From NCBI GenBank assembly GCA_035546355.1, contig DATKEH010000246.1, positions 1 through 10,945 on the forward strand: a DNA stretch of 10,945 nt, given 5' to 3'. The position numbers and the translations under genes were made by a program. Below, piece after piece: positions 1-6,181 of this stretch (positions within the stretch are counted from its first letter, which is position 1; each line of letters opens with the position of its first letter). Source of the stretch: DATKEH01 sp035546355 (GTDB lineage: Bacteria; Acidobacteriota; Thermoanaerobaculia; Multivoradales; JAIOJS01). The notes below the pieces were generated by a model. It ran no database searches. It had not been told where the DNA came from and saw nothing but the letters and a program-made list of their open reading frames with translations.

Positions 1-1487
1 CGGATCCGCTGGCTCTCGCCGCCCGACAGGGTGGCGGAGGTGCGATCGAGGGTCAGGTAGCCGACGCCCACGTCCTCGAGGAAGCCGACCCGGTCGAGGA
101 TCTCCTCGAGGATCTTGTCGGCGATCTTGCGGTCGCGCGCCGGCAGCTCGCGCTCGAGCTCGGCGAACCGCCGCCGCAGCTCCCCCACCGGCTTGCGCGA
201 CAGCTCGTCGATGGCGTGGCCGCCGACCGTCACCGACAGCGCCTCCGGCTTGAGGCGGCGGCCGCCGCAGTCGTTGCAGGCGGTGGTCGACATGAAGCGC
301 TCGATCTCGCCGCGCACCATCGCCGAGTCGGTCTCGCGGTACTTGCGCTCGAGGGTGGGGATCACCCCCTCGAAGGAGCCGCGCCACTGGTACTTCGAGC
401 GCTTGCCGGCGAACGAGAAGTCCATCTCGTGGTCGCCGCTGCCGAACAGGATGACCTGGCGCACCGGCGCCGGCAGCTGCTGCCACGGGGTCGACAGCGA
501 GAAGCGCAGCTTCTTGGCCAGGGTGCGCAGCATGCGCATCCGCCAGGAGCGGCCGGTCGGCTGCCAGGGCCCGATGGCGCCGGCGTCGATGCCGCGGCGG
601 GGATCGAGGATCACCTTGTCGTGGTCGACGCGGCTGACCGTGCCGAGGCCGCTGCATGGGGTACAGGCGCCGTAGGGGCTGTTGAAGGAGAACAGCCGCG
701 GCGTGATCTCGGCGATGCCGGTGCCGCACTCGGGGCAGGCGTAGCTCTGCGACAGCGTCTCCTCGAGGTCGTCGCCGGCGGCGATGGTCACCAGCCCCCC
801 GCCCACCCGCAGCGCCGTCTCGAGGGAATCCGACAGCCGGCGCTCGATGCCCGGTTTGATCACCAGACGGTCGATGACCAGGTCGATGGTGTGTTTCTTC
901 TGCTTGTCGAGGGTCGGCAGCTCCCCCGACAGGTCCACCGTCTCGCCGTCGATGCGGGCGCGGACGAACCCCTCGCGCGCCATCTGCCCGAGCTGCTTGC
1001 GGTACTCCCCCTTCTTGCCGCGCACGTAGGGCGCGTAGAGCACCAGCCGGCTGCCCTCGGGCAGCTGCAGCAGCCGGTCCACCATCTGCTGCACGGTCTG
1101 CGGACGGATGACCTGGCCGCAGGTCGGGCAGTGCGGCACGCCGATCGAAGCGAACAGCAGCCGCAGGTAGTCGTGGATCTCGGTGACCGTGCCGACCGTC
1201 GAGCGGGGGTTCTTCGACACCGTCTTCTGCTCGATGGAGATCGCCGGGGACAGCCCTTCGATGGAGTCGACGTCCGGCTTCTCCATCTGCTGCAGGAACT
1301 GCCGCGCGTAGGCCGACAGCGACTCGACGTAGCGACGCTGCCCCTCGGCGAACAGGGTGTCGAAGGCGAGGGTGGACTTGCCCGAGCCCGAAACGCCGGT
1401 GATCACCACCAGGCGGTTGCGCGGGATCTCGAGGTCGACGTTCTTGAGGTTGTGCTCGCGGGCGCCGCGGATGGAGATGCGGTCCAT
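1..1487 (-). CDS. uvrA: UvrABC excinuclease subunit A, N-terminal half (cut by window edge)
   Basis: This is the DNA-damage recognition ATPase of nucleotide excision repair, acting with UvrB and UvrC in the cytoplasm. 495 residues are visible, about half of the usual 940 or so. In order: Walker A GVSGSGKST at residues 31-39; the family stretch ESLSAYARQFL; a zinc module with CPEC at 251-254 and CTPC at 275-278, matching the spacing of the E. coli first zinc finger; a second CxxC (CNDCGG) in the insertion region; and the first ABC signature LSGGESQRI at 487-495, where the window ends. The start ATG (complement of 1485-1487) gives the standard N-terminus MDRISIRGAREHNLKNV. It lies 60 bases after the GDSL hydrolase stop on the same strand, so read-through transcription is possible. 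A TACCCT (complement of 1499-1504) could be a weak -10 of its own. No LexA-like box was recognised. The reading frame is intact. Confidence 0.97.
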   Translation of the reverse strand, partial: MDRISIRGAREHNLKNVDLEIPRNRLVVITGVSGSGKSTLAFDTLFAEGQRRYVESLSAYARQFLQQMEKPDVDSIEGLSPAISIEQKTVSKNPRSTVGTVTEIHDYLRLLFASIGVPHCPTCGQVIRPQTVQQMVDRLLQLPEGSRLVLYAPYVRGKKGEYRKQLGQMAREGFVRARIDGETVDLSGELPTLDKQKKHTIDLVIDRLVIKPGIERRLSDSLETALRVGGGLVTIAAGDDLEETLSQSYACPECGTGIAEITPRLFSFNSPYGACTPCSGLGTVSRVDHDKVILDPRRGIDAGAIGPWQPTGRSWRMRMLRTLAKKLRFSLSTPWQQLPAPVRQVILFGSGDHEMDFSFAGKRSKYQWRGSFEGVIPTLERKYRETDSAMVRGEIERFMSTTACNDCGGRRLKPEALSVTVGGHAIDELSRKPVGELRRRFAELERELPARDRKIADKILEEILDRVGFLEDVGVGYLTLDRTSATLSGGESQRI

Positions 1488-1547
1488 AGGAGCCGTAAAG
1501 GGTACCAGAGCGACGGCCGGGAGAGACGCCCGGGGGGGTCTGCTGCC

Positions 1548-3014
1548 CTACTGCTCCCGGATCGGCCGCTGCAGCGGCGAGGCCGCGGCGTCGTCCTCCG
1601 CCCGGCCGGGGTCCGGCAGGCCGTCGGGACGTTCCGCGCCATCACCCCCACCTCCGCCGCCGATGCTTCCCGCGATCCTGTCCAGCTGCCTGTCCGACGG
1701 GATGCCGAGGGTGCGGCGCAGATGCCTCTCCGCCCGCGGCGTGAACAGCGCCGCGGCGGCCTGTTCCCTGGAAACGGCGCCGGCGCCGATGCCGGTCCCG
1801 AAGAAGAACGGCGAGAGGTCCACCGGCGGGATGCGGGCGTCGTAGTGCTCGTTGATCGCCGCGAGGAAGACGTTGGCCGCGACGGCGTAGCCGAGGTCGG
1901 TGGGGTGCACTCCGTCGAAGGAGAAGACGCCGCCGACGAGGAAGTCGGTGGTGAAGTCGACGCCGCCCACCCGGTAGCCGTCGTCCTTGACGTCCTCGAA
2001 GAAGGCCTCGATGTCGGCGAGGGCCCAGCCGATGTCGCCCGCGACGGCGGCGATGATGGCGTTGAGCTCGGCGGTACGGGCGCGGATCGCCGACACCTCG
2101 GAGGCGTCGAGGACGGCGGCGTCGGGCAAGGGCTGCCCGGTGCCGCCGAGCGCCATCGGGATGCCGATCCCCTGGGCCAGCAGCGCGGAGGCCGGCAGCA
2201 GCACGAAGTCGGCCGGCGTCAGCGGCCCGGCGGGCCCGATCAGGAACACCGGCTGGCCGTTGATCAGCACCGGCTGCCCGGTCGCCGGGTTCACCACCAC
2301 CGGAGGGATGGTGGTGACGAACGGGATGGCCGGGACGTCGGCGATGTTGCCCAACACGCCGCCGGCGCCGCCCGCGGCGAGCGCTCCGACCATCGTCCGC
2401 AGGCAGGCCTCGAAGGGCGCCGCCTGGGTGAGGGTTACGCCGTCGATGACCCGTCCGGACACCGCCGCGCCGAGCACGTCGTTGCTGCCGGCCCACAGAT
2501 AGACGAAGGTGGGGCTCAGGGCCAGCGCCTGCTCGACGGCGGTGAAGCCGAGCCGGCGCAGCACGAGATCGAACATTCCGCCGGCGTCGCTGGTCCGCTG
2601 CAGCAGCTCGCAGGCGTCGGCGCCGGGGATCGACAGGTTGTCGTAGGGGCGCGGCAGCCCCAGGTTCAGCGGAGCTCCCGGCTGGCTCGCCTTCGGCGCG
2701 ATGGTCAGCGGCGACAGCGAGACCAGCGTCAGCTCCGGCGGCAGGCCCGGCTCGGAGACCAGCGGCTGCTCGATCTCGCCGACCCCCGCCTGGCGGGCGA
2801 TCAGCAGGGGGATGCTGTTGTCCTGATGGGTGATGACCAGCGAGCCGCTGGCGAAGGCAGCCGACAGGCTGTCGCCGAGAGCGACGAAACGGGTGAAGTC
2901 GGCGTCGCCGGTGTCGACCTGGGCGAGCGCCGGGACGGTGAGCAGCGCGGCGGCGAGGAGCGTCGTCGCCAGGCGAGGGGTGGACGCGTGGCGAGGGCAG
3001 GGCGATTGCGGCAT
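1548..3014 (-). CDS. Secreted GDSL/SGNH-family hydrolase (lipase/esterase-like)
   Basis: A 488-residue exported hydrolase of the SGNH superfamily, which hydrolyses ester bonds in lipids or carbohydrate esters; the substrate is not known. Residues 1-31 form a signal peptide (basic start, hydrophobic 15-29, ALA|Q cleavage site). The catalytic blocks are all present: GDSL at 47-50 (nucleophile Ser49), Gly131 in NLSIPGA, Asn178 in WAGSND, and DGVH at 367-370 (Asp367, His370). The distance between Asn178 and Asp367 is long, with an inserted segment around 240-300 holding two GQPV repeats. The C-terminal 40 or so residues are Gly/Asp/Pro-rich and look disordered. I chose the start at 3014 over an in-frame ATG 42 bases upstream because a perfect AGGAGG lies 4 bases before it and the signal peptide begins there. 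It lies 69 bases after the FadL-type gene, so the two are probably co-transcribed and act together on extracellular lipids. Confidence 0.9.
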   Translation of the reverse strand: MPQSPCPRHASTPRLATTLLAAALLTVPALAQVDTGDADFTRFVALGDSLSAAFASGSLVITHQDNSIPLLIARQAGVGEIEQPLVSEPGLPPELTLVSLSPLTIAPKASQPGAPLNLGLPRPYDNLSIPGADACELLQRTSDAGGMFDLVLRRLGFTAVEQALALSPTFVYLWAGSNDVLGAAVSGRVIDGVTLTQAAPFEACLRTMVGALAAGGAGGVLGNIADVPAIPFVTTIPPVVVNPATGQPVLINGQPVFLIGPAGPLTPADFVLLPASALLAQGIGIPMALGGTGQPLPDAAVLDASEVSAIRARTAELNAIIAAVAGDIGWALADIEAFFEDVKDDGYRVGGVDFTTDFLVGGVFSFDGVHPTDLGYAVAANVFLAAINEHYDARIPPVDLSPFFFGTGIGAGAVSREQAAAALFTPRAERHLRRTLGIPSDRQLDRIAGSIGGGGGGDGAERPDGLPDPGRAEDDAAASPLQRPIREQ

Positions 3015-3018
3015 CGGT

Positions 3019-3024
3019 CCTCCT
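3019..3024 (-). promoter_or_regulatory. Ribosome binding site of the GDSL hydrolase
   Basis: AGGAGG, read on the minus strand, ends four bases before the ATG at 3014. It decides between this start and the upstream in-frame ATG at 3056, which has no comparable site. Confidence 0.85.
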
Positions 3025-3083
3025 GATTTGCGCGGTGTTGCGAGCGGCTGCGGCATCCTCCCCTGGCGCGAGCGGCGGGCGGA

Positions 3084-4400
3084 TCAGTTCCAGCCGACGG
3101 TGATCCCGAGCAGCCATGCCGTCTGCTCGTAGGTACCGAAGAAGTTGTCGATGCTCTCCCTTACCTCGCGCTCGTCGAAGACCAGGTACATCAAGGCGAC
3201 GTCCCAGTACATGCCGCCGTCGCGCGGCGAGCCGTAGCCGACGGTGAAGCCGTTGCGGTCGTTGTCGGGCAGCAGCGGCCCGGCCGCCCTCTCCGGCTGC
3301 GGCGTCTCGTCGAAGACGTACCCGAGCCGCCATTCGCTGCCGCCGGGGCGGCGCCAGGCGAAGCCGAGCCGGTAGTTCCAGGCGTCGTCCCACTCCTCCC
3401 GCCGCTCGACGTCCAGCTCGCTCCCCCGGTCCCGGGCGTCGTCGAAGTCGATCACCAGGGTGTCGAAGCTGCTCCAACCGGTCCAGTTGGCGTCCACCTC
3501 GAGGGTGGTGTTGCGGCTGAGCGCGAACGCCAGCCCGAGGCTCGCCATGTCCGGAAAGTCGATGCCGGTCTCGACGGCGACCGGCGCGCCGAAGGGGAGG
3601 CTCGCGGCCACCACCGCATCGAGCTGCGGAATGCCGGTGGAGATCTGGGTGAAATCCGCCTCGCCGGCGTAGTCGGTGTCGACCTGGCTGCGGTAGGAGA
3701 GGCCCCAGGAGAAGCTGCTGTTGACGCGGTGCAACAGCCCCAGCTGGAAGCCGTAGCCGATCTCCCAGTCGCTCTCCAGGCTGACGTCGGCGATGTCGAC
3801 GACCGCGAAATTGGCGAAGGGGTTGACGAGGCCTGCGCGCTGGTTCAACTCGACCGTCGAGGCGCGGGCGATGGCGCCGATGCCGATGCCGAAATTCGGC
3901 GTCAGCCGCCAGCCGATGTTCGGCGTCAGGTCGAAGCTCTGCAGCTCCGCCTCGTAGCTGATGAAGCGGCCCGGGAAGGTATCGGGGTTCTCCCACTCGG
4001 TGGCCAGACCGAAGGGCGTGAAGAAGCCGAAGCCGAAGGTCATGCGCTCGTTGATCGGCTGCACGTAGTAGGCGTGGCTGGGAAAGAACACCACCGACTC
4101 CTGGTCGGCGGTGACCCCGGGCCCCGGGAACGGGGCGGCGCCCCGGAAGCTGGTTTCGGTGTTGGTGATCAGCGTCGTGCCGACCATGATGTCGCGCTCG
4201 GTGAAGAACGCCAGGCCGGCGGCGTTGTGGAAGATGGCCGAGGGGTCGTCGGCCTGAGCGGTGAACGCTCCGGCCATGCCCATGGCCTGGGAACCCTGCT
4301 CGAAGATGCCGAAGCCCGCCGACCCCGCGGGCGCAGCGGCCACCACGACCAGCGCCGCCACCACCAGCGCCCCACGGACCCATCCAGCTTGCTGGCTCAT
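3084..4400 (-). CDS. OmpP1/FadL/TodX-family outer-membrane transport protein
   Basis: A 438-residue outer-membrane beta-barrel of the FadL family, which lets long-chain fatty acids and other hydrophobic compounds cross the outer membrane. Residues 1-28 are a signal peptide with cleavage after GSA. The mature N-terminus GFGIFEQGSQAMGMAGAFTA, followed by DDPSAIFHNAAGLAF, is the typical family opening; the common NPAGLA is NAAGLA here. The rest shows alternating aromatic/polar beta strands (for example MTFGFGFFTPFG, YGFQLGLL, YRLGFAWR), ending in LLGITVGWN. Length is normal for the family. The start at 4400 has GGAGG four bases upstream; an in-frame ATG at 4550 would add 50 residues before the signal peptide and lies upstream of the promoter, so it is unlikely. 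It is first in a likely operon with the GDSL hydrolase. The transported compound cannot be told from sequence. Confidence 0.93.
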   Translation of the reverse strand: MSQQAGWVRGALVVAALVVVAAAPAGSAGFGIFEQGSQAMGMAGAFTAQADDPSAIFHNAAGLAFFTERDIMVGTTLITNTETSFRGAAPFPGPGVTADQESVVFFPSHAYYVQPINERMTFGFGFFTPFGLATEWENPDTFPGRFISYEAELQSFDLTPNIGWRLTPNFGIGIGAIARASTVELNQRAGLVNPFANFAVVDIADVSLESDWEIGYGFQLGLLHRVNSSFSWGLSYRSQVDTDYAGEADFTQISTGIPQLDAVVAASLPFGAPVAVETGIDFPDMASLGLAFALSRNTTLEVDANWTGWSSFDTLVIDFDDARDRGSELDVERREEWDDAWNYRLGFAWRRPGGSEWRLGYVFDETPQPERAAGPLLPDNDRNGFTVGYGSPRDGGMYWDVALMYLVFDEREVRESIDNFFGTYEQTAWLLGITVGWN

Positions 4401-4404
4401 GCTC

Positions 4405-4409
4405 CCTCC
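4405..4409 (-). promoter_or_regulatory. Ribosome binding site of the FadL-family gene
   Basis: GGAGG on the minus strand, four bases before the ATG at 4400. It supports this start rather than the longer reading frame. Confidence 0.75.
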
Positions 4410-4471
4410 GCTGCTCCTCGATGCGTAAACCGTTCGCCCACTCAACGACTTAGGGGGACCGATACCCTCGC

Positions 4472-4501
4472 ACCATACGCCAAGCCCGAAGGGGGGGTCA
4501 A
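4472..4501 (-). promoter_or_regulatory. Sigma-70-type promoter of the FadL/GDSL operon
   Basis: On the minus strand, TTGACC (complement of 4496-4501; five of six to consensus) is followed after exactly 18 bases by TATGGT (complement of 4472-4477; four of six, including the key T, A and final T). The predicted transcript would start near 4465 and give a leader of about 65 bases before the ATG at 4400. The regulator, if any, is not visible. Confidence 0.6.
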
Positions 4502-4579
4502 GGGTAGTGGCCGGCAAGACGGAGCGCCCCGGGGTAGGCGGCCACCGCACTCCCCCGCCGCCACGTTAGAGTAGCCGTC

Positions 4580-4584
4580 GGAGG
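4580..4584 (+). promoter_or_regulatory. Ribosome binding site of the YbjN/T3SS-chaperone-like gene
   Basis: GGAGG lies nine bases before the ATG at 4594. A TAGAGT at 4567-4572 could be a -10 giving a very short leader that still contains this site, but no -35 supports it. Confidence 0.65.
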
Positions 4585-4593
4585 CACCCTTCC

Positions 4594-5082
4594 ATGCGCT
4601 TCGCTCACGACGTCCATCGCCAGACCCAGGAGCTCGTGGCGGAGTTCCTCCGTGAGCTGTTCGACGACCTCTATTACGAGGAGGACACCGGGCACTTCTA
4701 CGTCCGCTACGGCAGCACCGTGCTCGAGGTGGCCGTCGAAGGCTACGGGCCCGAAGAGGCGAGGGTCACGGTGATGGCCTACTGCGTCCAGGGGGTACGA
4801 CTCGAGCGCGACCTGCTGCTCGGCCTGCTGGAGCTCAACCACCACCTGCCGTTCGGCGCCTTCTCGCTGGTGGGCAACGACATCTACTTCTCGCAGTCGC
4901 TGTTCGGCCGCAGCCTGCAGCGGTCGAACCTGCTGGGGGCCATCGCCGCGGTGGCCAACATCTCCGACGAGTACGACGACCGTATCGTCGCCAAGTACGG
5001 TGGGCAGACGGCGCTCGAGCGGATCCGTGACACGGCAGAGCGGCGGCTCGCCGGCAAGCGCGAGAAGCAGGAGACTCGTTAA
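4594..5082 (+). CDS. YbjN/T3SS-chaperone-like (TY-Chap type) small protein
   Basis: A 162-residue soluble, acidic cytoplasmic protein with no signal peptide or membrane segment. The pattern of an N-terminal amphipathic helix (residues 8-28), short beta strands (HFYVRYGSTVLEVAVEG at 34-50; ARVTVMAYCV at 56-65), a helix (LERDLLLGLLELNHH at 70-84), then GAFSLVGNDIYFSQSLFG (88-105) and a C-terminal helix pair resembles the YbjN / type III secretion chaperone-like fold. That superfamily is proposed to bind peptides or act in sensory regulation. The family assignment is by overall resemblance and the function is unknown. The C-terminal 20 residues are highly charged. No secretion genes lie nearby. 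It is followed 77 bases later by smpB, which seems to have its own promoter. Confidence 0.75.
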   Translation: MRFAHDVHRQTQELVAEFLRELFDDLYYEEDTGHFYVRYGSTVLEVAVEGYGPEEARVTVMAYCVQGVRLERDLLLGLLELNHHLPFGAFSLVGNDIYFSQSLFGRSLQRSNLLGAIAAVANISDEYDDRIVAKYGGQTALERIRDTAERRLAGKREKQETR

Positions 5083-5094
5083 CGCCAGAACCCG

Positions 5095-5121
5095 GCGCCG
5101 AGTCGTGGTTGCGGCCGGCGC
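5095..5121 (+). terminator. Weak candidate hairpin between the chaperone-like gene and smpB
   Basis: GCGCCG (5095-5100) and CGGCGC (5116-5121) can pair into a six-base GC stem with a 15-base loop. There is no T-run after it, so it is at best a weak or factor-dependent terminator. In DNA this GC-rich it could be chance. Confidence 0.25.
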
Positions 5122-5147
5122 GGTCCTCTCGCAGGGGCCTTCTCGGC

Positions 5148-5153
5148 TATCCT
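5148..5153 (+). promoter_or_regulatory. -10 box of smpB, leaderless arrangement
   Basis: TATCCT (TANNNT type) ends at 5153, exactly six bases before the smpB ATG at 5160. A transcript starting seven bases after the box would begin at the A of the ATG. No Shine-Dalgarno is seen before smpB, and no clear -35 at 16-18 bases upstream. The yqeY gene in this window has the same spacing. Confidence 0.5.
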
Positions 5154-5159
5154 CGGGGC

Positions 5160-5630
5160 ATGGCCAAGGAGCCAGCACCGCGCCTGCTCGCCAGCAACCG
5201 CAAGGCGCTGCACGACTATCACGTCCTCGACAGCTTCGAGGCGGGCATCGCGCTGACCGGCACCGAGGTCAAGGCGGCGCGCCAGGGGAAGGTCCAGCTC
5301 AAGGACAGCCACGTCGAGCTCCGTGATGGCGAGGCGTGGCTGATCGGCGTCCACGTCAGCCCCTACAGCCACGGCAACCGCCAGAACCACGACCCGGAAC
5401 GGCCGCGCAAGCTGCTGCTCTCCCGCCGCGAGCTCGAGCGGCTCTACGGCCAGACGCAGATCAAGGGGCTGAGCGTGGTGCCGCTCGAGGTCTACCTCAA
5501 GGGTCCGTGGATCAAGACGCGGATCGCCCTGGTGCGCGGCAAGAAGCTCTACGACAAGCGCGAGGCGGAGAAGCGCAAGACCCAGGAGCGGGAGATGCGG
5601 GCGGCGCTGAGCGAGCGGCTGCCGCGTTGA
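5160..5630 (+). CDS. smpB: SsrA-binding protein SmpB
   Basis: SmpB binds tmRNA and carries it, charged with alanine, into stalled ribosomes for trans-translation; it acts in the cytoplasm. The 156 residues are the normal length. Family hallmarks are present throughout: NRKALHDYHVLDSFEAGI (13-30), LTGTEVKAARQGKV (32-45; the GTEVK tmRNA-contact loop), NRQNHDPERPRKLLL (73-87), IKGLSVVPLEVYLK (101-114), and the basic C-terminal tail GKKLYDKREAEK (127-138) that enters the mRNA channel; Tyr131 sits where E. coli has His136, a common variant. The start at 5160 is the family start; an in-frame ATG at 5109 would add 17 unrelated residues. The stop is five bases before the next gene, so smpB appears to lead a three-gene operon with a DUF4390-type protein and an NtrY-like kinase. 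Confidence 0.98.
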   Translation: MAKEPAPRLLASNRKALHDYHVLDSFEAGIALTGTEVKAARQGKVQLKDSHVELRDGEAWLIGVHVSPYSHGNRQNHDPERPRKLLLSRRELERLYGQTQIKGLSVVPLEVYLKGPWIKTRIALVRGKKLYDKREAEKRKTQEREMRAALSERLPR

Positions 5631-5635
5631 GGGCC

Positions 5636-6178
5636 ATGTCGCTGCTGCCGGCCCTCGCCCCGTTCCTCCTCGCCGCCGCCAGCAGCGCCGAGCCCCGGCT
5701 CGATCCACTCTCGGCGACCGCCACTCGCGAGCAGGTACTGGTGTCGTTCCACCTCGCCGGGGCGTTCTCGGAGAAGCTCACCGAACGGATCCAGAGCGGC
5801 CTCGCCACCAGCTTCGTCTATCGCTTCGAGCTGCTGCGCGACCGCAAGCACTGGTGGGACGACCACATCGCCACCTCGACCTTCGAGGTGACGACCATGT
5901 ACAACGCCATTTCCCACGAGTACCTGGTCAACTACAAGCTCGACGGCAGGCTGGTGGAGAGCCGTCTGGCCCGCAGCCGCGGCGAGCTCGAGGCGGCCAT
6001 GACCACCTTCGAGCGGCTGCCGGTCTTCTCGGTCGCCGATCGCTCGCCCGGAACCCGCGTGCTGGTGCGGGCGCGGGCGGAGCTGGGATCGCGGACGCTG
6101 CTCTCCATCATCCCGGTGCACGTGGCGACGCCCTGGGCGACGTCGAAGAAGTTCCGCGTGCCCCGCGAAGCGGAATAG
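5636..6178 (+). CDS. DUF4390-type exported protein
   Basis: A 180-residue protein with a signal peptide at residues 1-18 (hydrophobic LLPALAPFLLAAASSA), so it is probably periplasmic. The mature part is rich in beta strands: REQVLVSFHLAG (31-42), a segment with TERIQSGLATSFVYRFELLRD (49-69), HWWDDHIATSTFEVTTMYN (72-90), and YLVNYKLDG (96-104), ending in FRVPREAE. This layout and its place directly before an NtrY-like kinase fit DUF4390, a family known to sit upstream of ntrY in betaproteobacteria. Its function is not known; involvement in the kinase's envelope sensing is an inference from position. The ATG lies five bases after the smpB stop, with GAGGG overlapping that stop, and its own stop is three bases before the kinase ATG, so translation is probably coupled on both sides. 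Confidence 0.8.
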   Translation: MSLLPALAPFLLAAASSAEPRLDPLSATATREQVLVSFHLAGAFSEKLTERIQSGLATSFVYRFELLRDRKHWWDDHIATSTFEVTTMYNAISHEYLVNYKLDGRLVESRLARSRGELEAAMTTFERLPVFSVADRSPGTRVLVRARAELGSRTLLSIIPVHVATPWATSKKFRVPREAE

Positions 6179-6181
6179 GCG

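Larger units (their letters stand above)
4401..4593. promoter_or_regulatory. Divergent intergenic region
   Basis: This 193-base gap separates the minus-strand FadL/GDSL unit from the plus-strand chaperone-like gene and is the longest gene-free stretch in the window. It holds the recognisable minus-strand promoter at 4472-4501. For the plus strand there is only a weak TAGAGT (-10-like) at 4567-4572, with no matching -35, and a GGAGG at 4580-4584. I saw no operator palindrome or riboswitch. Confidence 0.7.

Noticed and set aside
1517..1533. Hairpin CCGGG/CCCGG between the GDSL hydrolase and uvrA as a terminator
   Set aside because: Only five base pairs and no T-run; expected often by chance at this GC content.
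216..3026. A 936-codon open reading frame on the plus strand
   Set aside because: It runs antisense to uvrA and the GDSL hydrolase, its product is Arg/Gly/Ala/His-rich without recognisable domains, and it lacks stops only because the DNA is so GC-rich.
3040..3075. Repeated GCGAGCGG in the gap between the FadL and GDSL genes
   Set aside because: Two eight-base GC-rich copies with no further symmetry are likely chance.
1642..4383. A 913-codon minus-strand frame overlapping the FadL and GDSL genes
   Set aside because: It is a shifted frame of both genes with a low-complexity Arg/Gly-rich product; the true frames have signal peptides, motifs and ribosome binding sites.
4470..4492. Sigma-54 (-24/-12) promoter before the FadL-type gene, from a TTGGC ... 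TGC pattern on the minus strand
   Set aside because: The GG and GC elements are 8 bases apart instead of the required 10, and a better sigma-70-type match overlaps the same place.
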